A stretch of DNA of 64,000 bases from Lentisphaeria bacterium (lineage in GTDB: Bacteria; Verrucomicrobiota; Lentisphaeria; Victivallales; Victivallaceae). Position 1 is the first letter of the stretch, and each line of letters opens with the position of its first letter. The stretch covers positions 620,001 to 684,000 of the forward strand of contig CP091727.1 in NCBI GenBank assembly GCA_022009855.1. Direction: 5' to 3'. The position numbers and the translations under genes are program-made. Below the pieces are notes generated by a model. That model ran no database searches and was not told the DNA's origin. It saw only the letters and a list, made by a program, of their open reading frames with translations. This document shows positions 38,705 through 47,397 of this stretch, piece by piece.

Positions 38705-38780
38705 ACAGCGATTGCGCCGGAATTGGGACATCATAGCCGTCGAAATTGAAGGAAGAGTAGTGGTAAGGATATTCAAATAG
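38685..38780 (+). CDS. Possible third small gene of the cassette
   Basis: ATG 38685 overlaps the end of the second DUF3791 gene by 20 bp. 31 residues, MKNVLHKQRLRRNWDIIAVE to a VVVRIFK tail; basic and beta-prone. Overlap with the upstream gene and a ribosome-like GGTGAG support translation, but the size makes this uncertain. Confidence 0.3.
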   Translation: MKNVLHKQRLRRNWDIIAVEIEGRVVVRIFK

Positions 38781-38864
38781 GAGTTGAGGTCGACAGTACA
38801 GAGGCTTAATTTCTCCTGCGATTGCGTTATAATCATCTGAAGGGAACTTTACAGTTCGAAAATG

Positions 38865-38902
38865 CCCGACAGTTGTTTGACTGCCGGGTGTTTTGTTTTT
38901 TA
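38865..38902 (+). terminator. Terminator-like hairpin before the sliding-clamp gene
   Basis: CCCGACAGT (38865-38873) pairs imperfectly with ACTGCCGGG (38880-38888), followed by TGTTTTGTTTTTT. It probably closes the DUF3791/3990 transcript. Confidence 0.55.
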
Positions 38903-38966
38903 CTCTCTGAATCGGGAGGAAAGAAACGGTGATGACCAAAAAACGCAAACTCAAGGAGGAAAAGAA

Positions 38967-40245
38967 ATGAGGATCGAAAAGAAAGTCTTGAATGATGCCT
39001 TGCGGATACTGGGCAAGGTGGTATGTCAGACCAGTCCGGCGGAGGTATTCCGGGGAGTGCGGTTTGTCGGCACTCCGGGAGATGTTCTGGCAATGGCGAC
39101 TGACGGCGTGGAACAGGTTTCACTTCGGATTGATGCCGAAGTTGAAGCTACGGAGGATTTCGTTGTCGAATATCGGGCGTTGCGGGAGATGGTGCGCACA
39201 GCCAAGGGCAGCAGGATCGAGCTGAAAGGCAGGAAAGTTGAATATCCGGCACAGGAAGCAGTTCCCGTCGATGCGACAGTTGTCGAATTGCCGGTGGAGT
39301 TCGCGGAACTTCTGGCTTCAGCCGCTCCAATTATCAATCGGAATGAACCGCGAGCAGTGTTACGGGGGTCAATCTCTCAAAAGACGGCATCACTGTAACG
39401 GACGGGAAACAGTTGTTGAATCTGCCGTGTTCTTTGGCATTGAAAGAATCAATAACGATTCCGTTTCCTTTGGCGCTGCTGGCGGCCAGACTGCATGATG
39501 CGGGAACCCTTGCTGCTTGGACAAGCGGAAGCTCCCGATTGTTCCAGATCACGATAGGCGATTTCATCTGGTGCGGCAAAGCTCCATCCGGCAACTATCC
39601 GAACTGGAAACAGGTGATACCGGCCGACAATGCACTCGATTACTCCATTACATTTCACGAACCGAAACAGGTGATCGATTTTTTGAAAACAGTTCCAGAT
39701 CATGAACCCTATCATGGAATCGAACTCAATGTCACCCCGGAAGGAGTTTCAGTCATTCCGCTGGATTACCCGATATGCGCTTGGAAGCGATTGCCGATCA
39801 TGCCGGAGTGCGACCCCGTGCCGTACTGGTTCTCAACAAGCACATCCTGCTTCGGATGCTGGCACAGGGATATTGTACGTTCCGGGCAAACTCGGACGGA
39901 TTGATTCCCGTCGTTGCAGAAGGCGGGTATGGACGTTATTTGGCCATGCCCATTCGTTCCGTTCCCGGAAAATATGAAAAATCCACTCAACCAAAACAGG
40001 AGCAGAAGAAAATGGAAACCACTGAAAACAAAGTTGTGGAATCGAATGATCCGGTTCCTGCCGCTTCTCCGCTGGAAGAACTCAGCAGCAATGTTGAGGA
40101 ACTGCGGAGCAAACTCAAACACTTGCTCGATGAATCCGGCATCCTGATCCGCAAGGTGAAAGAGGTTACACTCCTGCAAAAGCAAAAGGAGCGTGAGTTC
40201 GTACAGACCCGCCGGAGGCTTGAACGCATTAAAATGGCGATGTGA
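38967..40245 (+). CDS. DNA polymerase III beta-clamp-like protein
   Basis: AAGGAGG precedes ATG 38967. MRIEKKVLNDALRILGKVV, EVFRGVRFVGTPGDVLAMATDGVEQVSLRI and FVVEYRALREMVRTA match domain 1 of DnaN-type sliding clamps; after a G5 run (39364-39368) LRGVNLSKDGITVTDGKQLL is the start of a second clamp-like domain. A third frame piece from about 39770 ends in a coiled coil (PLEELSSNVEELRSKLKHLLDESGILIRKVKEVTLLQKQKEREF). About 425 residues joined. The coiled-coil tail is not part of normal DnaN. It may load element or phage-type replication or nuclease factors. Confidence 0.65.
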
Positions 40246-40268
40246 CAAGCCGCAATCAATCAAACCGT

Positions 40269-40296
40269 GCCGCAGAATAAACTTCTGCGGCTTTTT
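40269..40296 (+). terminator. Intrinsic terminator after the clamp-like gene
   Basis: GCCGCAGA (40269-40276) and TCTGCGGC (40284-40291) with a 7-base loop, then five T. Confidence 0.85.
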
Positions 40297-40314
40297 CATT
40301 TCAAGGAGGCAACC

Positions 40315-40704
40315 ATGTTGAAATTGAACGCATCTTATTCCAAGAAAGTTCCGGCAGAGGGCGAGTATTCGAGCCAGAGCTATCACGCTTCAATCGAATG
40401 CGAACTCCCTGATGGCCTGAACGCAAATCAGCTTCAGGAACGCATCCACGACACCTTTGAACTCGTGCGGCAGTCGGTCGAAGCCGAACTTCACGGCGGC
40501 AACCGGCAGCAGCAGACACGGCAATCGCAGCAACCGGACAAGACGATTCCGGCCAGTCCGAAACAGATCCGCTATCTGCTCGATCTTGCCCGGATGCGCG
40601 GCATCACGCCGCAGCAGATCGCCGCGAAGTTCAATGTCGCGGATGTCCAGCAGCTTTCCAGACAGCAGTGTTCCAGTCAGATCAACGAATGGAGGGCCGC
40701 ATGA
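40315..40704 (+). CDS. Hypothetical protein upstream of the RecB-like nuclease
   Basis: AAGGAGG precedes ATG 40315. 129 residues. Beta-rich N-terminus (MLKLNASYSKKVPAEGEYSS), a Gln-rich linker (GGNRQQQTRQSQQPDKT) and a C-terminal helical part (PKQIRYLLDLARMRGITPQQIAAKFNVADVQQLSRQQCSSQI), similar to short SAP/HeH-like or 'ASPKQINYI' domains in phage recombination proteins. Overlaps the next gene by 4 bp (ATGA), so the two are coupled. Confidence 0.65.
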   Translation: MLKLNASYSKKVPAEGEYSSQSYHASIECELPDGLNANQLQERIHDTFELVRQSVEAELHGGNRQQQTRQSQQPDKTIPASPKQIRYLLDLARMRGITPQQIAAKFNVADVQQLSRQQCSSQINEWRAA

Positions 40705-41525
40705 TGGAAACACTGGACGAACTGCGGCAGGAACCGCACTGGTCGTATTCGGCACTGAATACGTACCTCAACATCTGTCAGGCGCAATTCATGTACCGCT
40801 ATGTGGAACACGCCGAAGTCGAGCGGACTTCGGCCTGTTTCCCCGTTCGGGCACGCCTTTCACGCTGCGTTGACAGCTCAGGCGTGGGAGTGTGTGACTG
40901 GCGGCTCGTTGACCCGTGATGAAATGGTTGAACAGTTCGTGGAGGCGTTCAAAATCGAAGTCAAGGCGACCCCGAATTTGATCTACAAGGAGGGTGAGAA
41001 CTATGATTCGATGGTGGAACTGGCCTCCCGGATGCTGGATGCTGTGTCGGCGAACTGGTCGGACTGTTACACGGTCAAGGCTGTCGCACGGGCATTCAAA
41101 GTCGAAGTTCCCGGACTGGACTGCTCTCTGATCGGAGAGTGGGACTGTGTCGTTCAGGATGGGCGGGACATTTGCATCGTGGATTGGAAAACATCCGCGA
41201 GCCGCTGGCCCGCCGGAAAGGCCGAACGCGATCTTCAGGCGACCGTGTTCAGTTATGCCTATGAGAAGCTGACCGGTACCGCCCGCTTTTCCGGTTTGAT
41301 GTGGTCACCAAGACGAAGAAGCCGAGTTATGAGAGTCACTACACCAGTCGGGGCTTTCACGACTTCCGCAGATTCGAGGCGCTGGCAAGCCGGGCGCAGT
41401 ATGCGGTCAATAAAGGCGTGTTTCTGCCGAATGAAACATCGTTTGCCTGCGGCGAATGTCCTTACTGGCATCGTTGCAGACAGTGGCATTTAAATGACTC
41501 GTGCGAAATAAGAGAAAAACGTTGA
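40701..41525 (+). CDS. PD-(D/E)XK nuclease, RecB/Cas4-like
   Basis: WSYSALNTYLNICQAQFMYRYVEHAEVE is the start typical of PDDEXK_1-type nucleases. After a correction near 40842, GHAFHAALTAQ (helix with His) and LIGEWDCVVQDGRDICIVDWKTS (Asp and DWK metal-binding core) follow; after another near 41295, SRAQYAVNKGVFLPNETSFACGECPYWHRCRQW gives C-terminal cysteines of the Fe-S/Cas4-like kind. About 274 residues. Probably a DNA end-processing exonuclease working with the clamp-like and DUF932 proteins in element recombination. Confidence 0.75.
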
Positions 41526-41621
41526 CTCGGCGACGAGCCGGAACCTGATTTGCGGCGGAAACGCTGAGAAAATTTTGTTTGGCGGTAAAACGGCCCGAAA
41601 GGCCGGATTTGGTACTGAAAA

Positions 41622-43077
41622 CTTGAAAATTTAGGCGTAAGCCATCCTGCATTGGCAACAATGCGTGTTGTTTGACAAATTTACTTTTTATGACAGGCGA
41701 AGCTAAGCGGCGTCGGCAAAAGTTTTGTAGCAACGGATTTTATCCGGTTGCTCCAGAACCAACGCGGCGGCCACGGCGGTTAAGCTCAGAGTCAAGTGCG
41801 CGATGGTCATCTGGTTGCGGATGGCGCGGTATTTGTACTGCGACATTTCCTCGACTTCGCGAGGCCCGAGGCGGGAGAAATAACGTTCCGCTTCAGTCCG
41901 GCATTTATAGGTGTCCTTAAAGCGTTTCGACTCTCTGGGCACCTGGCTGCGATGATCATCGGTAATGTCGATATAGGCGGTACAGCCGTAACATTTGCCG
42001 GTACAGAAATGGTCATGGTCGATTGGGCATTGCGGCGGTAAAGCGGCCTTTTCCCGTTTGGTCCCGGCGACAATCGGACAACGAAATTTCTTGCGGGTTC
42101 GGGCTCCATCCGGGCTGATGCCGTAAAATTTCATTTCCAGACCGGCCTGACACAGCGGCAGTCCGTGCGGCCCCACGGTTTTGTCCGGCTGCTGATTGCG
42201 GCGGTTCAACGGAATGAACGGTTCGGCTTTAAGTTTTTCGACAATGAAGTTATAAAGTTCGCGGTCATCGTATCCGGCATCGCCGAGAAAGATGCGCCCT
42301 TTTTCTGACCGTAGATTCGCACGAACTTTTTCAGTAGCGCCTTGGCTACTTTGCCGTCGGTGCGGTTGTTCGGCAGGGTAACTTCGATAAGAGGAATACC
42401 CTCACCGCTGAGCAGGACGTGGGTACGGTAGCCCCAGAACCAGGTAAAGGTTTTCTTCTTATCGCCGCTCGGTTGTTTGATGTAGGAATAATAACTGAGC
42501 GTTGCCATGGGATTGCGCTTGATCTTGGTGGCTTTGTCGAGCTTACGGTTGGGATTCTTGGGATTGTTGTGCTTGGTGTTGGCCTTGATCGGTTTAGAAT
42601 CGGCCATAATGACCTCCAGCGTGGCGATGCCTTTTTCAACCAGCAGTTTGCCGGAAGTATGAAAAAAGTTTCGATTTCGGAGTTATTCGTATCGGTCAGG
42701 AAGCGCGAAAAACGGGACGCATCGGGAATCCGGCCTGGGTTGAAACCGCACATTTCGGCAAGGATCGGACGGCTTTCCAGATCCCGGACCAGGTCGGAAA
42801 TGCATTTGATGTGAGCCGATTGTTTGTAGATCAGCGCCTTGAAATAGGCGGAACGCCGATAGCCACGGCGGCCGAGTTCGGGAAAATCCGGCTGGTCGTA
42901 GATCAGATCGAAAGCGCGGAAAAGTGCATCGTATTTTTTTCAGGAATGGGCACGAATCGATTAGGCCGTAGTAGTCATAAAACAGTGAATTTTGCATCAT
43001 ATTTTTCCTCTTTTTGAGTGGTTAATTGTTGTCCCGCAAGATATTACAATATATCACCAAGAGGAGGAATTTTCAAG
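41622..43077 (-). mobile_element. DDE insertion sequence, about 1.46 kb
   Basis: Short inverted repeats CTTGAAAATT (41622-41631) and AATTTTCAAG (43068-43077) bracket one transposase gene on the minus strand. No target duplication is evident, so the ends are approximate. It separates the nuclease gene from the DUF932 gene. Confidence 0.6.
41703..43000 (-). CDS. DDE-type transposase, frameshifted
   Basis: ATG 43000 (MMQNSLFYDYYGLIDSCPF). Joined frames give DALFRAFDLIYDQPDFPELGRRGYRR, RFSRFLTDTNN, EVIMADSKPIKANTKHNNPKNP (first catalytic Asp), GYRTHVLLSGEGIPLIEVTLP, LGDAGYDDRELYNFIVEKL (second Asp) and CRTEAERYFSRLGPREVEEM (Glu), ending ALVLEQPDKIRCYKTFADAA. About 430 residues. Corrections needed near 42930, 42660 and 42290. 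Resembles IS4/IS1182-type transposases; exact family not assigned. Confidence 0.75.
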
Positions 43078-43161
43078 GGCAAACGACTCAAAAGTCGTTA
43101 ATTATAAAGCGTTTAACGCATTACGCAGAACACATTGGCATTTAAAGAAATGGAGGTAACT

Positions 43162-43893
43162 ATGGGACTGATGATTGAGAGCAATGCCCGTTTTGTCGGG
43201 CGTGAGGAGATTGCGCAGGTGCCGACTCCGATTGGGACGGTCAGTTGGAAACCGGTGCCGCACATGGAGGTGATTGATGCGGTCGGTGATGTGGTGAACG
43301 CGCGCGGCTGGCGAATTCTCGATGAACAGTACGGCTTGGCGCGGGATGGACAGAAGCTCTTTGGAGTTATGCGGATCAACCGCAGCAGTTCGCCCGAATG
43401 GAGCCGCTGCATCGGCATCCGCAACAGCCATGACCGCAGTTTGTCGGTCGGTCTGACCGCCGGGATTACGGTACTGGTCTGTTCTAACAACGCCTTTGGC
43501 GGTTCAATGGTCATCAAACGCCGCCATACCCGGCAGATTCGGGTGCGCGATCTGGTGATCGATGCCGTGGACGCGCTCGAAGAAGAGTTCCTGACACTCG
43601 AAACCGTGGCTGAAGGGCTGAAGATCGATGAAGTCGGAGATGATGAGGTACGGGCCTCCATCGTCAAGGCCGCCGAGATTCAGGCGATTCCGAGCTGCGA
43701 CATCCTGAACGTCTGGAAAGAGTTCAAGGAGCCGAAACACGAGGAGTTCGCCGAGCCGACCCGGTGGAGTTTGTTGAACGCCTTCACTGAAACCGCCAAG
43801 AAGTACAGTCCCGCCCGCGCCGATCTCTGCTACCGGGGATTGACCCGCCTGTTCGGGCTTGACGGACGGGAAGCTGTTCTTTGGAGGAAATAA
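43162..43893 (+). CDS. DUF932 family protein (phage/plasmid-like)
   Basis: TGGAGGT precedes ATG 43162. 243 residues, intact. MIESNARFVGREEIAQVPTPIGTVSWKPVPHMEVIDAV, FGVMRINRSSSPEWSRCIGIRNSHDRSLSVGLTAGITVLVCSNNAFGG and a helical C-terminus (WSLLNAFTETAKKYSPARADLCYRGLTRLFGLDG) match DUF932, a family carried by plasmids and phages, often beside recombination nucleases. Function not established. An IS has inserted just upstream, so its native promoter may be lost. Confidence 0.8.
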   Translation: MGLMIESNARFVGREEIAQVPTPIGTVSWKPVPHMEVIDAVGDVVNARGWRILDEQYGLARDGQKLFGVMRINRSSSPEWSRCIGIRNSHDRSLSVGLTAGITVLVCSNNAFGGSMVIKRRHTRQIRVRDLVIDAVDALEEEFLTLETVAEGLKIDEVGDDEVRASIVKAAEIQAIPSCDILNVWKEFKEPKHEEFAEPTRWSLLNAFTETAKKYSPARADLCYRGLTRLFGLDGREAVLWRK

Positions 43894-44090
43894 ATGGATA
43901 TTTTTTGAGAAGAGTGTCAGATTTTCCCGCTATATGCCAATTGGTCAGTAAAGAACACTGCGGTCCGACCAAAACAGACCCGCTCCCGTTCCGAACTTGG
44001 TACACTCGGAACGGAGCCTACTAAAATACCCCGGCGGCAGTTCCTCTGCCGTCGGTTTTATCTTCAACCACACGAAAGGAATCCCGAACT

Positions 44091-44261
44091 ATGCAGAAAG
44101 AAATCCTGACTGCCGCCCTTGCCATCGTCGCCGCATGGCTGTTGATCGCTCTGCTGCCCTCTCTGTTCGAGGTCGGCATCGGCCTGATGCTGCTTGCCGG
44201 TCTGTTTTGGCTGGTTTCCGCCATCAGTGCCGGTTTCAAGCCCTGTTATCGCGAGGCTTGA
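44091..44261 (+). CDS. Small two-TM membrane protein
   Basis: 56 residues: MQKEILTAALAIVAAWLLIALLPS and VGIGLMLLAGLFWLVSAISAGF are two hydrophobic helices, ending KPCYREA. A GAAAGGAATCC upstream may serve as ribosome site. The GC-rich style fits its neighbours rather than the AT-rich block. The preceding 200 bp hold only an imperfect GC-rich inverted repeat (near 44033-44053). Confidence 0.6.
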   Translation: MQKEILTAALAIVAAWLLIALLPSLFEVGIGLMLLAGLFWLVSAISAGFKPCYREA

Positions 44262-44268
44262 TCCGGCA

Positions 44269-44301
44269 AGAGGCTCCGATTAAAACCGGAGCCTCTTTTT
44301 T
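44269..44301 (+). terminator. Bidirectional intrinsic terminator between the small TM gene and integrase
   Basis: AGAGGCTCCG (44269-44278) pairs with CGGAGCCTCT (44287-44296), followed by T6. The symmetric stem also serves the converging integrase transcript. Confidence 0.88.
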
Positions 44302-44313
44302 AAAAGGTAAAAC

Positions 44314-46093
44314 TCATCCCTTTACAGGAAGGAGGGCAATTTGCTCTTGCACTGCGGCATCTGAGAGAGATGGCATCCCAAGCAACTCGAATGGATCAAC
44401 GTTATAATGCATTCGATTGATGATTCCGGACAGAACTTCCAAGTCGGTTTTGGTGTAAATACGTTCTGTTGTCGTCTGCTGAGCATGGCCGAGAATTCGG
44501 CTGACATGGTGTGAGGATATCCCATCCAGATTGTTGAGACAGGTTGCTACATTATGCCGGAAGCTGTGAAATTTTGCCGGGGAATCGGGGAGTATTGCGT
44601 GACTGAAGGCGGCATAAGCTCTGGAAAAGTTTCTTCCGTAGTGGTTGTTCTTATCCCAGAGGCAACAGGTGAAAAGCTGTCGAACCGGGGGCATTTCTTC
44701 ACGGATGATTTTCTCCGGCTGCTCCCGTTGGCAACTGACGAAAGTAAAGAAAGCCATGTTTCAACAGTTGGGCGTGAATCGGAACCTGGCGTCTTGATTG
44801 CCGATTTTTCAATGATTTCGTGGGATGGTTCTCTTGAAGATCAAAACAGGGAATCCCTTTTGAACAAACGATATCCGAGACGAACAATTGGCAAATCTCA
44901 TTCTCACGCATACCGCTATAAGCGGCGATCAGAATAATCCAGCCGAACTGCTCTTTTCTGGCTCGTCGATCAGGGGTGTTATCCGGCAAGGCAGCCCAGT
45001 TTTTGAAAATGGTTTCGATTTCAGCTTGTGTGTAGGGGACTCTTTTCTCATCGTCCGATCGGTGATCACTGATTGACAGCCCGGAAACCGGATTGGATTT
45101 CCAATTGTGGAAACGGATTCCCCACAAGAAGAAACTGCTGCACACCATCAGGTAATCATTGACGGTGGAGATGTCCATTGGCTTTATATTATCCAGTTTC
45201 AGCAGTTCTTTCAATGTTTTGTTCCGGTATTCCGGGGAGATATTTCTTCTGACAGGAAGTTTGCGCAGGACATTTTCACGAAAATCGAGCATTTGGGAAG
45301 CTGTTAACGTAGCCGGATCACAATCTTCGCCAAAATACTCGACAAGCAGGCGAAGAGAGGCCTGTCGACCGATCCGGGTTTTCGCTTGCCATTCTCCGGA
45401 AGAAACTTTGAACTCAATGAATTGTTCTATCAGCTGTGAAAATGAAACTTCAGGAGCTGAAGCAGGGGTCTGCATGTTGTTTTCGCGCTTGACTCTTGCG
45501 TAAAAGGTCGCATCAGGATCAACGGTGGCAGTATCTTTCCGACGATCGTATTCCGTATCGTAGTTCCCCTGTAAATGCTGTTTGGCAACCTCCAGAACAT
45601 GGATTCTCTTTTGATAATACTCTTTTGCCAGAGCGTCGAGAAGCCAGAGAGAAGAAATGTTCTGCAGTTCCGGCGGCCCCATGCTCAGGAAATCACGTTG
45701 GGCTATCCCATAATCGCTTTCCACAAGACTTCTTCGGGTGTCATTGATGAAATGGTCTATTCCTCGCGCAACCTCTTCTCGGTCTTTGGGGGTATTGTGG
45801 TTGCTGTGAATGTAGTCAAAGGTCCAACTTTCAATAGAGGAAAGTAAAAGATTGGCTACTTCATCCAGTTTTGCCCTTAGTTCGTCATAAGTGAAAGAAT
45901 GATTTTCTTTTTCCATGATATCGCATATCCTGTTCATTTGCCGTTGCAGTAATCTACATACGGCAGATGCTTTTTGCAAATCAGTCGTGCGGACTGGAAT
46001 CCGTATTTCATTGCGATCCATCCGGTGTGAGAGCCTTGCCGGAATCCGGGATCTGAAATAAGGCATTTTACCCTTGATCATCATATACGGCAT
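44314..46093 (-). CDS. Tyrosine recombinase integrase
   Basis: Start at ATG 46093 (MPYMMIKGKMPYFRSRIP) is the most likely; longer starts would read through the terminal repeat. Arm-binding/coiled N-terminus, SAM-like core-binding domain (VSFSQLIEQFIEFKVSSGEWQAKTR), then the catalytic domain with AAYSGMRENEICQL (Arg I), HSFRHNVATCL (H-x-x-R) and LGHAQQTTTERIYTK (His and catalytic Tyr). One frame correction near 44755 joins HGFLYF to the C-terminal part. About 592 residues. It lies beside attR and is transcribed away from the tRNA, as in tRNA-targeting islands. Confidence 0.88.
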
Positions 46094-46107
46094 TTTATGG
46101 TACCCCT

Positions 46108-46149
46108 CAAATCCGCGATTGTGACCCATTTGTGCCCCAAATGTGCCCC
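46108..46149 (+). repeat. Terminal repeat, right copy (putative integrase arm sites)
   Basis: Near-identical to 14447-14489. Two TGTGCCCC units nine bases apart. It lies between the integrase start and attR, so it may also control integrase expression. Confidence 0.65.
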
Positions 46150-46203
46150 AAATCACCTGCCGGACGGGATGGAAAATGCGCCTTGAACTCAAGAGGTTGA
46201 GGT

Positions 46204-46225
46204 GGGCAAAAAAAATGGCAGTCCT
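46204..46225 (+). other. attR of the integrative element, overlapping tRNA-Gln 3' end
   Basis: 22-bp match with 14345-14366; its last ten bases are the 3' terminal bases of the tRNA including CCA. The insertion therefore restored an intact tRNA at this end. Confidence 0.88.
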
Positions 46226-46289
46226 GTAAGGATTCGAACCTCAACAAAGTGAACCAGAATCACTTGTGCTACCGTTACACCACAGGACT
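46216..46289 (-). tRNA. tRNA-Gln (CTG anticodon)
   Basis: 74 nt on the minus strand. Acceptor AGTCCTG/CAGGACT, anticodon stem AGTGA/TCACT with loop TTCTGGT (anticodon CTG), T arm with TTCGAAT loop, discriminator G and encoded CCA. Serves as the integration site of the element. From 46290 to 46484 no other feature was found. Confidence 0.92.
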
Positions 46290-46484
46290 GCATATTTGCA
46301 AGTACTTTTTAATATAGCCGCATTTTCTCATAAAGCAAGCTGAATTTTTAAAAAATCACGTTTCCGGAAGCGCGAAGCGGCAAAAACGGCATCCGCTCCA
46401 CCGGAATCCTCCGAAGATGGCACATTTTTTCCACCGCCACCCGCAAAAGGAGACGGCCGGGAGCCTCTCCGGATGAAGCCGACG

Positions 46485-47242
46485 TCACAGCTGCTTCCGC
46501 AGCGCAGCAGAGAGCAGTTGTGCGGATTTCCGCACCTCCTTCTCCACCGCCTCCTCCGCCACCTCGTTGAGATGGATCGCGGGAATGCTCACTCAATTAC
46601 CGCATGAAGCCGCCCGTCCGCATCAGTCACTGCGCCGGAGATGCGCCAGAACAGATCCCGATCGAAAGGAGAGAGCGCCATCTTCTCCTTCCGCACCCGT
46701 TCGAGAAAGGCTTCCAGTTCCGCCCGGCTCTTCCATAAATGCGCACCGAACTCGGCGAACGGCCACTTCTCGCTCTGCAGCAGAAAACTCTCCCCCATCC
46801 GCAAACGCCAGCCCGATCAACCCCGCCGCCGTCGCGTAAGGATGCATGATCTCGTTCGGCAGATTCTGAATCACCCCCGGCCGGTCGAAACTGATCCGAT
46901 GGGTCTGCTCCACTCCCTGCCGCGTGGCAACGCCGAAGATCGCCGTCCCCTTCGGAATCCGCTGATAGAGCGACAGCAGTTCCGTCTCGGCCGCCTCCTC
47001 CAGCAATCCTCCCTCGCCCACGCCGGCGAGACGCTTGAACTCCTCCCCAGTCTCAGACTGCGATTGTGCCGCTCGACAAATCCACCCGCCACCAGGGTCC
47101 GGATAATATTGTAGACGGTCGGCGGCTTCAACTTCATCGCCGCGCAGATCTCCTCCACCCGGCAGCCGGATGGAGAATCGCCGATCATCTTCAGAATTTC
47201 CATCGCCCGCACCAGTGAACCGATCAAATCACTGTTCGCCAT
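46485..47242 (-). CDS. IclR-family transcriptional regulator
   Basis: DLIGSLVRAMEILKMIGDSPSGCRVEEICAAMKLKPPTVYNIIRTLVAGGFVERHN is the IclR winged HTH. The effector domain is in two further frames: PKGTAIFGVATRQGVEQTHRISF, NEIMHPYATAAGLIGLAF, then ERVRKEKMALSPFDRDLFWRISGAVTDADGRLHAVIE and a last helix ending SAALRKQL. Frame corrections near 47020, 46795 and 46590. About 252 residues, normal for IclR. Divergent from the uronate operon, with matching palindromes in the 155-bp gap, so it likely controls that operon and itself in response to a uronate derivative. Confidence 0.78.
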
Positions 47243-47265
47243 TTTTTCTCCATTTTTTCAAGATT

Positions 47266-47283
47266 GATATAATTTAATATATC
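47266..47283. promoter_or_regulatory. Candidate IclR operator 1
   Basis: GATATAATTTAATATATC, an imperfect inverted repeat just upstream of the iclR-like start. Same outer half-sites (GATATA/TATATC) as operator 2. Confidence 0.5.
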
Positions 47284-47319
47284 CTATTGGAAAAATCAAG
47301 ATTTTTCTCCATTTTCCTA

Positions 47320-47348
47320 TTGACATTCCTCCTGATTTATGGTATAAT
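47320..47348 (+). promoter_or_regulatory. Consensus sigma-70 promoter of the uronate operon
   Basis: TTGACA (47320-47325), 17-base spacer, TATAAT (47343-47348), 50 bp upstream of the GH105 start. Confidence 0.85.
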
Positions 47349-47356
47349 TTACTATG

Positions 47357-47375
47357 GATATAGATTAAATATATC
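47357..47375. promoter_or_regulatory. Candidate IclR operator 2
   Basis: GATATAGATTAAATATATC overlaps the expected transcription start, where a bound repressor would block initiation. Confidence 0.5.
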
Positions 47376-47397
47376 ATTGATGAAAAAGGAATGAAAA

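Larger units (their letters stand above)
14345..46225. mobile_element. 31.9-kb integrative element inserted at tRNA-Gln
   Basis: A 22-bp direct repeat (14345-14366 and 46204-46225) bounds a segment with lower GC than its flanks; the right copy covers the last ten bases of tRNA-Gln. A tyrosine integrase lies beside that tRNA and is transcribed away from it. Inside each end is a second related repeat with two TGTGCCCC-type units, suggesting integrase arm sites. Cargo: primase-helicase, AlpA-like regulator, kinase/sigma/chaperone block, DUF3791/3990 cassette and DNA-metabolism genes. No relaxase, type IV secretion or capsid gene was seen, so mobility beyond excision and integration would need a helper. 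Confidence 0.85.
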
